Origin: Isoetes taiwanensis
Taxonomy: Eukaryota; Streptophyta; Lycopodiopsida; Isoetales; Isoetaceae
Length of the DNA stretch: 64,000 nucleotides
Assembly: GCA_021234155.1 (NCBI GenBank)
Contig: JAJEKV010000035.1
Coordinates: 1,116,001 to 1,180,000, forward strand
Reading direction: 5' to 3'
Shown: one piece after another, positions 11,280 through 24,187 of the stretch
Layout: the number at the start of each line of letters is the position of its first letter
Numbering within the stretch: the first letter of the stretch is position 1
Position numbers and translations under genes: made by a program
The notes under the pieces: generated by a model
Told to the model about the DNA's origin: nothing
What the model saw: the letters and a program-made list of their open reading frames with translations, nothing else
Databases searched by the model: none

Positions 11280-14200
11280 TTAGGATGGAGAAGAATCACC
11301 AAGTGTAAGAGATGCAAGCTGATCAGCAGGGGACACAGTCTGTGCCATCCTCAGAACTTCCATTGCCTCGGCAACTTTGGACTTCAATGCTTCAGGGGAC
11401 TCGAGCAAGTGCAATATTTCTGTTTGATCCATCTCAAGAAGCATACCAGTAACCTTACCTGCATGATCGTGCTCTATTTGATCTACAAGTGGGTATAACT
11501 GTTCACCAAGCATCTGTAATTCACAAAAGCCCAGCATGAATAACCAGACAAAGACCTCTTTGAATTACTGTCTTTATGAAATAAAACATAATGAAGACTG
11601 GAGGTTTAGAAAATCAACATACAACACGCTGCTGATCCAGTGGGGCTGATGCTAAGGCGGATGCGAGAGCACTTATTGGCAATGAATGATTAATGCCCAT
11701 TCCAGGCACCGGAGAAGCGAGTCCACCCATTTCGAGCGGCACTGGCACCATTGTGCCCATAAGACCCTGTTGCGGCACACCATCCATTGTGTTCCTCGCA
11801 GTTGGACTGAACCGTATATTACGAGTACCACCACGCTGAAAAATCTGAAAGGTTGCAACATGAAAGAGAACAAACAACTAATCAGGCAATCCTAGAGCTC
11901 CACTACACTGGAATCAAATCCTTTAATAAATCATTAAACCTAGCCAGTGGAAGATGCTTGGACAGGAATATCATTATAATTAACAGACACAGAATAGAAC
12001 CTATTTATAGTTTCTGCCAATAATCTATTAAGGTCCCAATAATAAAACAGAAAACATCACTTGTCATAGGAGCCACCTGTGCCTGTTGCTGAGGTACTGT
12101 TAACGGTTGATGCGGCAAAACTGCTCCTGTACCCCGCCTTCCAGATCGTTGACCAGGCCTAACCATGTAATAATTCTGATGCTGGGCACTGCCCGGCCTC
12201 ACGCCCGAAATTACCTGCTGCTGATAGCCATATCCAGCTGCCTGCAAAAATAAACATCTTCAAGTGGTCAAGGCTGTTTAATTTGAAGTGCCTAATGGTA
12301 CTGGTCCAAAATGAGTGCTACATCTTAAAACCTTTGCTTCATTAAATCTACCACCTATAATGACAATCAAGTTTTGAGTAGTTTAAGCACAAGAAAGAGC
12401 TCTGAGGAGCTGGTGTGGCTGTGTGAGAGGTAAGATAAATGCTAAGAGATGTGAGAATTGTCAGTGATTCTTCTCTACTGTCGATACTTGCCAGTAACCC
12501 AGAATTTTTCTTTATTTTCATGACTGTAAACAAATGTAAATGATTAATAATGTTAGCAGTTTCTATTCCCACTGCAATCTGGGTATCTTTCTGCCCTTAT
12601 ATATACAAATGTAAATGATTAATAATGTTAGCAGTTTCTATTCCCACTGCAATCTGGGTATCTTTCCGCCCTTATATATAATATATATAGAGGTTTCATT
12701 AACTGATTGGGAAAAATGAGAACGGAATGCTACTAGCGGACAATGATAGGGATGACCTTTCTGGCGTTCATCTCTGAAGGTGGGGCCTAAGACATGAATC
12801 AAAACAGTGATAAGTCTCACCTTGTTCTAGGAAATCCATAAAATTCCATAAAAAAATTCATTAATGTAAACATAAGGCTATACTTCTCATCAGACAACGC
12901 AGTTTAGTCCTCTGCAAGTCTTTGACCTTAAAAATAGGGCTAAAGGAAATGTAGCTTATAACAAAAGAGTCATACCTGTTGTGGAATGAGAGCAGGCTGG
13001 CCATAGTACAACTGCTGTCCCATTCCTGGGGGCCCAGGATGGAAGCTTTGCAAACTTGTAACTACTCCAGCTCCTAACGCGACAGGACCCCTCAACTGAG
13101 CGAATTGTGCCTGGGAGGTATAAGAGATATGTAAGCTATCTCTTACATTAGTTTTCAAAACTTTTCAAATCAACATACTGATAGAAAAAGCTAGAACTAT
13201 TTGAGAAAAGCGATAAGTATCTTATGTGCGCTCCAAATTAAATTGCCATCCATCAATGCAAAAGTAATATACACCATCTCAATAGCAGCATTTTGTGAGA
13301 AAGGATTTTGATACTTTGAATGTTTAAGACCAAAGATCAAGTCCATTGCGGCAATACAAAATTAACAATCATAGTACCTGTAGTCTGGCTCTCCTTTCTT
13401 CCTTGCGTTGAGCAGGAGCAACATAAATGGGTTTGCTTCCAACCATCTTATTGTTCATATCCATCACCTACAGGTCCAAGACACGTCATTAGGTTGCAAA
13501 AGAGCAATACTGCTCTACAATACATAAAGATTTAGCATGCTTAAAAAACTGCCAAAATAGCTAGCCCCTCTAACCAACTTCTGCTTATTATCAAAAAGGT
13601 ATAAGTTTTATTTAAAAATGTTGTAAGCTTTCTTGTTGACACATATACAAGTGGTTATATGTTCCCAACATATGCAAGCAGGAGGTCCTGGGTGATAATA
13701 TGATCCAAATTATGCAGAAAGGGGGACCAGTAACCCAGTGTTTAGAGCACTTGGCTTGCAAGCTTAAGTCCTTAGGTCCCATCAAAGGAAAACAAAGTTT
13801 ATATGGGACACTAATGTTTCTCTTTTACATTTCAATTCAAGTTGACAAGCTCCCACATTAACCCAACTGGGAGAAAATATTCATTTGCAAGGTTTCCATT
13901 GTATCCCATTGCCTTTCAACAAATACATGCTGCTTAAAAATAAGCACCTTCACTCATTTCCAAGTGCATTACAAGGTAATTTTCTATTGATTAATCACGA
14001 GCAGGCTCATCTCAAGACGGACCTGGCCCCACTCAATGGCCAAAAAGGCTGTTATGCCTTAGCCTTATCATCTGGCAAGAGCTCCAGCACAAGATATCAT
14101 TTTCCAGACTGGCAAGAAAGATGCTGCATCCAGGACCAGAAATGCAGGATCGTGTCTGAATGAATAAAAGCACGTGGAAGTATAGACTGCATACCAAAGC

Positions 14201-16045
14201 TGTCCTTAAATGAGCTATGATAAAAGAAGAGCACTTAAGGACCCCCCAACTGTGTGGGCATTTCAAAGGAAATTCAAAGTAACTAATCTCTCTTTCTTAC
14301 ATAGAGCTACCAAGATTTCCACTTGCCACAGGCCCCCAACTTTGCAAAAAATACAGACCTTCAAATAAAAAAGGCTATAAACTACATTGAGAAGTAAAAT
14401 TAGAGTGAAATTTGTACTGCACGATTTGCATCTTCTGGAGAAGCAAATGCAACAAAACCTGATCCCCGGCTCTGACCTTGGGGGTCTCTCATCACCTGCA
14501 AAATCCAAGCACCAAAGGGATTAGCTCATTTTATAATAATGTGAGTCCTCTTCCTTTAGCAACTAATTGAAATACATAACAAGTATAAACATCAGGAAAA
14601 TGCCAGGGAAAGAAAGCTCTGCCATGTGGCTAGCCATGTTGGTGGGATAACGTGCCCAGTATAAGAAACAGACAATCCAACAATAGTGAGTGTGATCTCA
14701 AAGGCAAGGCTAGGAGTAATATAAAATATTTCTTAGTCAATTCCTGTCTGTTGATCAATTGACTAAAAAACTCCAAACAATATTTTTGTAAGTGCATACA
14801 TCAATCCCTATAGGATCAAGTTAATGTAGCTCAAACTCTTGCTCCTAAACGCTGTAGTAAACAAAAGGAACTGTAGAACCTTACAAAGAACTTACTTTAC
14901 AAGATGTTATTGTCCCAAACACAGAGAACAATTCGTGCAACTGTTCATCGTCTATGTTATCATCCAGATTTTTGAGATACAGATTAACCCCTTGAAACTT
15001 ATCATTCCGTTCTTTTCGTTCCTGCTCAAATTTTGCTCTCAACTCAGCCTCCCTTTCTGACTTCTTTTGAGCTCGCCCAACATACCATTCTTTATCATCA
15101 AACTTTTTCCCATTCAACGCTTCTACTGCCTCGGTAGCATCTTCAGGATGCTCAAAATTCACAAATCCGAAACATTTTGACTTCCCATCAGCATCTCTCA
15201 TTACAACTGCACTACTGATTGGACCATGAACACCGAATATTTGTCTGAGGTCTTCATCATTGGTCGATTCTGACAAATTTTTAACATATACATTATTGAA
15301 TCTTGCAGCGCCCCCATTCACATTATCTCTTTCTTGGCGCCTTACAAATGGCCCAACGTAGACCTGTCTGTCAGCCAAAAGCATACCATTCACTTTCTCT
15401 ATGGCCATCTGTGCAGCATCTTCCTGTTCAAATTGAACAAACCCATAACCTTTTGATTGGCCATTGGAGTCAATAGCAACTTTGCATGAAAGAATAGGTC
15501 CAAACACGGAGAAAGTATCATGAAGTGCCTTATTGTCAATACTCTTGTCAAGGTTCTGCATAAATTGTTGTTAAGATTAATGGGAATGAATGTAAAGAAA
15601 TCGTATGACAGTCTTATTCAAAAAGTACCTTGATAAAAATATTAGCTGTCCCACTTTTACGAATGCTGGGGTCACGATGAGAGAACATAATACGTATAGG
15701 TTTTCCATTAGCAGGGGTAAAATTCAGCATCTCTAGAGCACGACTAGCTGCATGGATCCAGCAAAAATGTTTCAGCAATTACTAACCATAATCATTGCTG
15801 ACTTAACCTCATGATAAGAACCTACCATCTGCAAAATTGTTGTAGTTGACATAGGCATAACCAAGTGATTTCTTTGTCATCAAATCTCTGCAAACTCTGA
15901 TAGAAATCACTTGACCTGCACTGCTGAAGATATCATAAAGCATAGATTCTGTGACGTTGGGATCCAGATCCCCTACGTACAGTGAAGTTGAAACAAATTG
16001 AGTAGTAGGTGAATTGGGTTGCACAACCTGTTGAAGTTGAGCCAT
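11280..16045 (-). CDS. PAB: Cytoplasmic poly(A)-binding protein, 4 RRM + PABC/MLLE, 9 exons
   Basis: Exons on the minus strand: 16045-15826, 15747-15629, 15555-14896, 14495-14418, 13467-13378, 13110-12976, 12241-12077, 11844-11623, 11513-11280. They join in frame at GT-AG sites to 640 residues, the usual family length. RRM1 lies at about 21-98, RRM2 109-182, RRM3 201-274 and RRM4 303-379, with RNP1 motifs such as KGYGFVQF and RGSGFVAF. A Pro/Gln/Met-rich linker follows, then a C-terminal PABC domain (about 564-633) with the [10 protein letters not shown] core that binds PAM2 peptides. The protein coats mRNA poly(A) tails and promotes translation and stability. Exon 8 has two in-frame acceptors 9 nt apart (exon start 11844 or 11835). 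TTAATTCAG lies one base before the ATG, so a 5' UTR intron is likely. No damage seen. Confidence 0.96.
12531..12680. repeat. 75-bp tandem duplication inside a PABP intron
   Basis: A unit starting CAAATGTAAATGATTAATAA occurs at 12531-12605 and again at 12606-12680 with about one mismatch. It lies in the intron between exons 6 and 7 and is recent, judging by the near identity. Confidence 0.9.
13640..13795 (+). mobile_element. Possible tRNA-derived SINE relic in a PABP intron
   Basis: Two stretches look like tRNA arms: CAAGCAGGAGGTCCTGGGTG near 13675 and AGTAACCCAGTGTTTAGAGC followed by ACTTGGCTTGCAAGC near 13730. The second resembles a decayed A-box and anticodon arm. There is no complete B-box (GGTTCGANNCC) and no clear tail, so the call is tentative. 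Confidence 0.25.
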
Positions 16046-16580
16046 TCTGAATTAAAAGATCTTGGAGATATTCAAATGGCTCCTTCTTTAGCGATTCTTG
16101 TATCTACAATGAAATGCTTATGATTCTTTGAACAGGCTTGAGATTCTCAAATAGTTTACAAACCAAAGCACCAACGTTTAGCTTTTTTCTTGCCCTTTTC
16201 CTCAACCAAAAACGGGCGAATTGTAATTTCGATCCTCACCAATGCCGAATTCAGCCTGATTAAGAAACGGATCGGAAAAACAAACAACCTGAAGAGATAG
16301 AGAATCAAACCCTGTTGACGAATCACGATCTGCGGGTAAGAAAATTGTGCCAAATCCGGAAAAAGGCAAGAGCTGGACCACGAGAAAATTAGGTCAAATA
16401 AAAGCTGTGAGGATGAAGAACGAAACCCAAGCCTCAGATTGGCGATCAGAATAGGGCTTAAGGAGCCGGGGCCCAAAGCTCGACGAGCCTGGAAAAGAGG
16501 GCACGCTTTGGGCTCCTCCCAAATGAATTGAAATGCAGGGTGGAAATCCTGACTCAATTAATTTCTCTAATTGGTTAAGA

Positions 16581-16680
16581 AGTAATTTGGATATTTAATC
16601 TAAGACTGTTGTTCACAAAATACAAAGCAAAGTAATTTGGATATTTAATCTAAGACTGTTGTTCACAAAATACAAAGCAA
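16581..16680. repeat. Perfect 50-bp tandem duplication upstream of the PABP gene
   Basis: The unit AGTAATTTGGATATTTAATC... ending in TACAAAGCAA occurs twice head to tail with no mismatch. It lies about 540 bp upstream of the PABP start codon, in the presumed promoter or leader region. Confidence 0.97.
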
Positions 16681-16833
16681 GAACTTGCACTATTCTATGA
16701 ATGAGTAAACTTGTCTAATGCACAAAGCTTAATGTGTTTGTTGGCTGCCAATGTTGGAATATCTAATGTTTTCTTGGTCTCTGTACATATGATGTCTCAT
16801 TTTGCACTTGGCTAGTCACATGTACAACAAGCG

Positions 16834-16905
16834 CAACTTGCCTGAGGAAGATGTGTTGCCCATCATGTTCAACTTGCCTGAGGAAGATGTGTTGCCCATC
16901 ATGTT
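16834..16905. repeat. Perfect 36-bp tandem duplication
   Basis: CAACTTGCCTGAGGAAGATG... ending in CATCATGTT is repeated twice head to tail. No gene covers it. Confidence 0.95.
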
Positions 16906-17382
16906 CATTTTTTCCCTCAACGTGGTCTGCACTACACTTGTATAGCAAGCTAAGCATCTGTCAATTGTATACTACAATTGTAGCATTTTCAATCTCCACC
17001 TACGTTCGTGCCATTTCAACTTAAAGAGTTTAGACTTACTAGTTAATGAAACAAAAAGATATAAAGACAATGAACAAGGTATGAACCACAATTAACTTAT
17101 GCACTTTCACCTACTATTCATTCATCTACTATTCGTATTACAATTGGAGAACATTGAAGCAAATGTTCAAATGAATACACTAATAAAACATAATAGTAAT
17201 AATAGACATTGGAACATTATCCGCTTGATCCTTGAACTAAAATATGCAACATGTCATGTAAGATGATAAATTATATATGCATCTTGTCTTAATGAGAAGC
17301 CTTGAATTGCTGACATGGTAGTGTTTCTAAATGTTCCAACCTATTTTTACTGGAGATTTTTTTTAACACACATGAAGGTTTT

Positions 17383-17577
<195 letters not shown>

Positions 17578-18030
17578 GTGCGTATATACGGTTACATATA
17601 ACTATATGTACTTTTTTACAAACTCTTATTATCTTATGCAATTGTAAAAGCGGTCAGACATTACATATTTTAAGGGGGTATTCGTATGGCAAAAGCGTAT
17701 ATTCTTGATGTCAGTAAATGAGTTTTGGTGTTTGCATGGTCGGGTGGAGCTATGGGAACTTGTCTCTGTTTGTGATCGAGTTTTGTAGCAGTGAAGTAGC
17801 GCGTAGAGATGGTGATGCTGAGGACATGGAGATGGCTATGGCAGTGGCACCATAGCCATAGATTAGGGTTCCTCTGCAGGCATTCTCCTGTAATTTGCTT
17901 AAAGATGGGTGCAGTTTACAAGACGATGGGTGCATGATTAGGGTTTTTTTTACAGCGACATGCATCAAACTCCTTCTGAAGGGCACAACTACAGCACATA
18001 GTCAATCAAGGGTCAAATCTCTCTGGGTTG

Positions 18031-18237
18031 TTATGTGCTGGTGTGTGCATTGAAGTTTTCGAGGAGTATGCCACTACCCAATTGCTTGTGTTGTTGTATA
18101 TCATCATGTAGATCGACATAGAGGTCCAGTCTATCCACATCTAAGTGGGTGTGATAGAAGTTAATCTCGGCATGTGGGAAGTAGCAGGCTGCCACAAAGA
18201 GATGGCTGCCACTGCAGTTTTGCACGCGCATCCACAA
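18031..18237 (-). pseudogene. LINE endonuclease fragment
   Basis: The 68-codon frame reads ACYFPHAEINFY, then LYVDLHDDIQQHKQLGSGI and LLENFNAHTS. That order matches the middle of the apurinic-like endonuclease of non-LTR retrotransposons, where the family has a GDFNA motif; here it is ENFNA. No continuation to a reverse transcriptase is seen on either side, so this is an isolated fragment. Confidence 0.6.
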
Positions 18238-19159
18238 GTACTAGTTGTGCTTGTCTATCTTGCACATGGAGATTAACTATGCCAGGGTTGTTTGGTAGTA
18301 GCAACCGATCCCTCCATGTCTCCGCAATCATAGTAACAACAAAAATTGTAACAAAAATGCAAATGATACCATTATATCTATAAACAATGAAATTTCTGTA
18401 CTAAAATATCAATCAAGAGGTATCACATCCAACCTGTTTAAATTCCAAATACTAGAGCCTGCAGAAATTAACATAAAACCACCAAAGCTAAGCAGCACCT
18501 ATCTTTCCATCATATTCAGCCATAAATAAAATGTTTAAATATTGTGAAAAGATGCAGAAATTCAGTAGGAAGCTCCAGTATGGAAAAATTGAAGTAAAAT
18601 GGGTCAAATAATTGCAGCATTGCACAAAGCCGAAGCTTCGTACAAGAGCTTGTGCATCAGAAGACCATTCAAAACCAATAAACATTTTATGTTGCATTCT
18701 TCTTTAAATCAAACTAAAACTTCATGCATAAAACCTGTTTTCGATGTCTCTTGAAATGTTTTAAGTTCCTCCTTGTTGGATGGAGTTTGTTGGTGAAACA
18801 CAATCTAGAAACATTCTTTAGATCCAGTATTTTCCATGTTGTGTAGAGCAGTACTTGCACTTGTTGTTTTTTTCCATTACAAGGGAAATGCAAAAAATCG
18901 TTATAATGTTCATTTTTCCCCAAAACTGGCATCAAAAACTTGAATATCATGGCCAATTGTATAAATTTTTTTGTTTACAGAGGTTGGCAACCTACAGAGT
19001 TCTAGAAATTGGGCCTTTGTAGGCTGAACACGGCCATGTTCAGCTTTCCTAAGTAGATCTATTAACTTGGCTCTAGTATGGCCCTTGTTGGGAGTCCTCT
19101 AACTGCCCTACCATGCCCTAAAGGGAGAAGCTGATGAGCACAGGTTAAAGAATTTCGGT

Positions 19160-19203
19160 CTCCACTGATGATAAAAGACCATTCAATTCAATTCAATTTT
19201 TTT
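19160..19203 (+). mobile_element. LINE-type 3' end with (ATTCA)n tail
   Basis: TTTCGGTCTCCACTGATGAT followed by AAAA and three ATTCA-type units matches the terminal block seen at 23,263, 43,910, 51,300 and 53,740. It is a short 3' fragment only. From here to 20,640 there is no gene that I recognise. Confidence 0.5.
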
Positions 19204-20647
19204 TAATTGAATGCGAGTTTTTTTATCTTAATACTCGTCCTATCCTAACACTCTTCCTATCATAGCCCTTGATCCATGGAATATACCATAGGATATTCCG
19301 AAACTTGAAACCTTGATCATCCACCCAAAAAGACGATGGGGTCAAACCCCATTTTACACGTCATCCTATGGTTTGAGGCATATTCTTTAAAGTCGACAAT
19401 GTAGTCAATGAGAATACATAGAATACATTCAACAATGCTACAACTTAAACATAGAATACATGGACAGCAATAAGGAGTTTGTTCAACATCTGTGCCATTA
19501 CAGAAACAATAGAGTGTGACATGTATAGAGTGCACAACAACTCCAAATACATTAAATGATAGCACGTACATTTGCACCATTACAAAAACATTAAGGTTTG
19601 AGATGCATGAGGTGCACAGCAAGAGCACACATTACTTCACATTAACAATTCGCCCAGAACTTCCTATTCGATGAACACAACTGCACAACAAGTCCAAATA
19701 TTACTTCACATTAACAACTCTCACACAACTTCCTGGTGCGCCTCAAAGGAACTGCATAACAAACCATTGCAATTCTGCCATCACAGACAGGGGGCTGATC
19801 CCATGCACGTGCTCAAACATGCCAATGGCAATACAGATTCTCTATGTTATCAAGTTCTTTCATTTTTCTATTTCAAACTTTATGCAGCAGAGAAGAACAT
19901 ACCATGCTGAGAAATTAGCACTCATGCTCCATCTCATCATTTTAGATATGTAAACTCCATAGCATTCAAAGCAACTAGTTCAACTCGATACATGCATATA
20001 GTTTGCAATAAGATTTATTACCAGCTTCCACAATCACCTTCATTCCCAACAGAATCTGAAGCTGCAAACCAAGTACAGAGCAGGTTTACTCTTTCAATAA
20101 TAGTCATCTCCTCCATTTGCACAAGAAGAAAATCTGGCATAGGATCACTGTCATTTATCAGTAAGAAGTTCAAGGAAATGAAAAAAGCTCTAGACTACCT
20201 ATACTGAAGCTTAAGGTTGTTATGCAATTCGTGAAGAAGAAAGACAACTACAATGTAGATTTTCATAGAAGTGAACCATAGAATACATTAGACAGAAGAA
20301 AAATAGGCTCCTTCTACAAGTGCCCTCCACTACTGAAAGTTCTGGGGCCACACGACAGAACTAAAGTCTTTGTAAAAAATTTCCGTCACAATTTTCTGTG
20401 GCGTGACAAAACTGCAAACGATGCTCTACGAGGCATCTGCACTTCTCACACCATCTCTATACATTTGTGAAACCTACTCTACGATTCAAAGAAACGGGCA
20501 TCAGATGATAATCAGGTCATGCGCTATGGTAGGCAGCTTCTTTTGCTCTGCAGTATCTTCAACCTAGTAATTTGCAATGGACCGGCACAGTAGTTGTCCT
20601 CCCACAAGTGCACTTGCAAGCAAGAGAAGAAGGGGTGCTGATCTAGT

Positions 20648-21716
20648 GTGATAGGCTATGTGTTAGCGGCTATCATCAAGCACTTCCGAGTGGAAACAGA
20701 TAGCAGGGATGAGAAGGTGGACTCAGACCACCTACCACTTTATTTGCACCTAGCTTGGCAAGTTGTTCGAACCACATGTCAACACCTCCTCACATGCTTC
20801 AGCTACAATTGGATTATGAACATGCCGAGACTTATGCCGAGATGCTCACAAAGGACTTGGCAGGCCAACCGATTGACGTCCTTGGGACTACTACAGAAAG
20901 GTGCTTTGGGAGAAGTCGTCCAGACCTTGGGGACCATAACTTTCTCGCGTAACCAGTGGTTTGATATTGAGTGAAAGGAGCACAAACATGGTTTCGTCAG
21001 ATCATAGACCCTACTCTGCGCCCGCACGCAATCAGATAATATCGCCTTTTCCTTAAAACTAAGAAAGCAAGGTACATCACAGTCCATCAATAGGAAATGT
21101 TCTACTTCATGGATATCTCAAGACCTTCTAGTGAAGGGTACTCAGAAAGCCAGTACAACCTGCAGGGAACATCACTTTCGATAGTATGGGGAATACCTAC
21201 AACACCTGTATGATCCTCGGAGTGCATTAGCAAAAATTCCCCTGCAGCAAGCTTCGGCACTGAAAATCACAGAGGTAGATGTGGACCAGGTCTTACAGCA
21301 TCTCACCAATGGAAAAACGCCAGACCTAGATGGTATGCAGGCCGAGTTACTCAAGTGAGTAAGAACATCCATAGTACTGGTACTCACCACGTAGTTCAAT
21401 AGGGCATTACAGAAATGTTTCCATCTACAAAAGAGGTGACCCACACTACCCAGCCAATTAACGAAGAATCATGGTTGGTTCAATGTTTGCAAAACTGTTA
21501 GCCAGGATTCTCGAGCAGTAGTTGATGGCCTGGGCAACAGGGATGCGGACGCTAACGCGGATGGGATTGAGGTTGCAGCACTCAAACATTGATTACATCT
21601 TCACACTACAGACTCTGGTAAAGATAGCAAGAACCATCTGCAAGACCTATACTGCTGCTTTGTGGATTTCGCCAAGGCTTTTGACAGTGTGCCCTGGGAA
21701 AAAGATATAAGTAAAA
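20648..21716 (+). pseudogene. LINE ORF2 relic: end of endonuclease and N-terminal reverse transcriptase
   Basis: Across broken frames, in order: FRVETDS and DSDHLPLYLHLA (end of the endonuclease), then VDQVLQHLTNGKTPDLDGMQ (the KNGKAPGPDG-like start of LINE reverse transcriptase), then RGDPHYPAN, VGSMFAKLLARILEQ, HSNIDYIFTLQTL and the YCCFVDFAKAFDSVPWEK block. These are the first motifs of non-LTR reverse transcriptase in their normal order. Stops and frame changes occur throughout, and the relic ends near a G-run at 21,730 before the FADD-box region. Nonfunctional. Confidence 0.8.
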
Positions 21717-21881
21717 TAGCGACATCTGGAGGGGGGGGGGGTGTAACCATCATTCAATTAAATTGGGATTATGTCTTGATTTTGGGACAAATTTCATATT
21801 GCAATTTTTTTAGTAACTTGATTAAAGTCACTATACGTTAACATATAATCACACACCTTAATATAAATTCACACCTTAACT

Positions 21882-22991
21882 TCAAATTACAAAATCATAT
21901 ATCATGAAAGTCAAGTAGTACACAACTTTTATTAACTGTGATTGATACATAGTAACCCTTACATCCCGAGGTATTGTAACTCTCGCTGTTTTACTTGGAA
22001 TAGTTTTTGGAGTCCACGAGTACAATGCGGTTTCAATGTCTAGCCAAAGATCAGGATCACTAGGATTTCTCCTCCACCTCTTTGTCCAACAATCTGAATA
22101 TCTTTCTTTATCGGTGACATTACTCAACTGATGTACTGGACACCACCATTCCACGCGCACCTTATTGAAGTTAACATCACCTTCTTCTTTGCAAATATCC
22201 GAGATAGTGTATCCCAACCACACTGGATAGGTCTCTAGATCTGCTAGTTTTACTACTACAAATTGGTGGCACTCCACGTCAGTAGAAGGTTCATAACAAT
22301 CCATGCCTAGATATTTTGGCCTATCCTTCTTAGAACCAACATAGTGTTTATCAGATTGAGGAGGAGCATATGCCTTCACAATGCTACTAATGGCATCTTC
22401 GTCAGCACCAGCTAATGTTTTCCACTTACGTTTAGGGAACCACCCTTCTTTCAGCTCTTCTGAGGATGTGTCTACCTCATCCAACAAGTTGATCACCCTC
22501 TTCCAATAATCTATCAATGCACGATTAGTCTCATCTGAATTAGTTTGCCAATGCTTGATGTAGTCATTGATGCCATCCTTAGTCAATCCCAATTGCTTGA
22601 CTTCTTCAGTTGGTTTTAGAGCTTTTGGTTGACCAGGAGGTATCATAGGCTTGCCATTTGCATCCCTGTGCCAAATTTCTGCCCCACCTCTCCACTTATC
22701 CTCTAAAGGTCTCATTTTCCATTGCATGATTGGAATCCCTTCTCTCACCCAAAAAGTGAATTGAAGAGGTCTAGAATGACCTTCCATGTCGAGAGCATAA
22801 CCATCCACAAAACTCTTCCAATCAGGCACTTCTTCTATGAGAGATCCTATAGGAGATGGATTTGTACATCCATGAAATATTTCCAATAGCCTGGGAAAGT
22901 TGGTAGCTTTGTCGATGCTGCCAAATGCAAGCCGTTGTGGATGAATGCCATACCCTCCAGAGTTATCTAGCGTATGATTGGATCCGGACAT
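21882..22991 (-). CDS. Unrecognised 369-residue protein, probably transposon-derived
   Basis: An intact single frame. The middle is charged and helical-looking (EEVKQLGLTKDGINDYIKHW). The C-terminal third has CHQFVVVKLADLETYPVWLG followed by VRVEWWCPV, a layout like small beta-barrel reader modules (aromatic, FVVV..., WLG, ..VEWW). A loosely similar stretch (FVIN...NVDFWIVKC) lies in the C-terminal part of the transposase at 30.6-34.6 kb, so it may be a domain from a related mobile element; that is inference. The frame is closed by a TGA just upstream of the ATG, though TTCAG two codons before the ATG could be a splice acceptor. Its intact length suggests a recent or constrained sequence. Confidence 0.45.
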   Translation of the reverse strand: MSGSNHTLDNSGGYGIHPQRLAFGSIDKATNFPRLLEIFHGCTNPSPIGSLIEEVPDWKSFVDGYALDMEGHSRPLQFTFWVREGIPIMQWKMRPLEDKWRGGAEIWHRDANGKPMIPPGQPKALKPTEEVKQLGLTKDGINDYIKHWQTNSDETNRALIDYWKRVINLLDEVDTSSEELKEGWFPKRKWKTLAGADEDAISSIVKAYAPPQSDKHYVGSKKDRPKYLGMDCYEPSTDVECHQFVVVKLADLETYPVWLGYTISDICKEEGDVNFNKVRVEWWCPVHQLSNVTDKERYSDCWTKRWRRNPSDPDLWLDIETALYSWTPKTIPSKTARVTIPRDVRVTMYQSQLIKVVYYLTFMIYDFVI

Positions 22992-23149
22992 GCTATGCTG
23001 AATTGGTCAGACCTGGCCAACCGTTACATGCGATACTGATCACACCTTTAATACGGATGCTGGGATCATACCTTCAAAGGGTCATGGATATGCGGGATTA
23101 GCCATGTCCTCGGACACTCAACTGACTTGTATATATATTTCATCATATG

Positions 23150-23310
23150 TATATTTGTGTAGTTTGACAGTACCCTTATTACTGCTACGATTTTTCCCTT
23201 GAAAACCGTTCGGGGTGGGAGTTTATTAATTTGGACAGCAATAAGTCTGTTGTGCTCTTTCATTAGGTCCCATAAGTCGATTGATCTCCGTGGATGATAA
23301 AAACCATTTC
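23150..23310 (+). mobile_element. LINE 3'-end fragment
   Basis: TTTTTCCCTTGAAAACCGTT near 23,190 and AGGTCCCATAAGTCGATTGA followed by CTCCGTGGATGATAAAAACC match, in the same order, the 3' end of the minus-strand LINE at 51.3-52.75 kb. No coding part remains. Confidence 0.65.
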
Positions 23311-24074
23311 TTAAAGTATTTTTTGCTGAAATTTCAGACTGGAGCTACTTCAACTGATTCAGCTCGAAATTGGTTCCGACCACTTCCATAGTGGTCAAAA
23401 TTCTATGGATTAGAGGTTCCGATCGTTGCAGACCAAAAATTGGATCGAGTGCCTCCATATTAGGTGAGTTGCAACATGTCAAAAAATTACCCCCAAACCT
23501 GTGTAGTTATGGCGGGTGATTCCATGTGACAGAATATTGTTGCGATGATTATGCCAAACTAATTCATGCTGTGAAGGTATCACAATATTAACGGTAAAAT
23601 TAATATCACCCTATAGGGTATGGAGGGAGAATCTCATAAATTTGAAATATATAGGCATTTTAGTAATTACGAAAACTTGTAGGAGCATTTGAGTAGTTTT
23701 CTCTAGTTCTTATCATATGCAGCTATAGCACATTACCTCTATATGCATTTGTTTCACAGGTATAGTATTTCTCAAAATGCAGCTCAAGGAATCTCTACAT
23801 CAATATTTGATATTCCAAAAGATGGCTTCATGTTACAAAGCAACTATATTTGCAACTATATTTGGTTAAGATGTGAAAGAAACATTGACTGGCTGGCACG
23901 GAAAAGCCAAGAAAGAGGCAAATATGTAGCATAATAACAGGGGGTTTTCTTTGTGTTCTTGTACGCTTTTCACTAAGGTTTTCCTATGATTTCGTGATGT
24001 ATTCAAATGGATGTACTAATGCGTACATCTAGAGTGCACCATTTCTGAGCCATTGATTTTAGCTTTTTTTTTTC

Positions 24075-24187
24075 AATGGTCAACAACCAATGGCTCACAA
24101 CAAAAGCCCTTTTTTGTGTGTGTGGTGCATAATGGTCAACAACCAATGGCTCACAACAAAAGCCCTCTTTTTATGTGTGTGGTGCAT
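24075..24187. repeat. 56-bp tandem duplication
   Basis: AATGGTCAACAACCAATGGC... is repeated at 24075 and 24131, with a third partial start at 24188. The stretch 23,311-24,568 holds no recognisable gene. Its part near 23,930-24,060 resembles 52,920-53,060 (GTACGCTTTT..., then CTAGA, TGCACC and GAGCCATTGAT-like words), suggesting a dispersed repeat. Confidence 0.85.
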
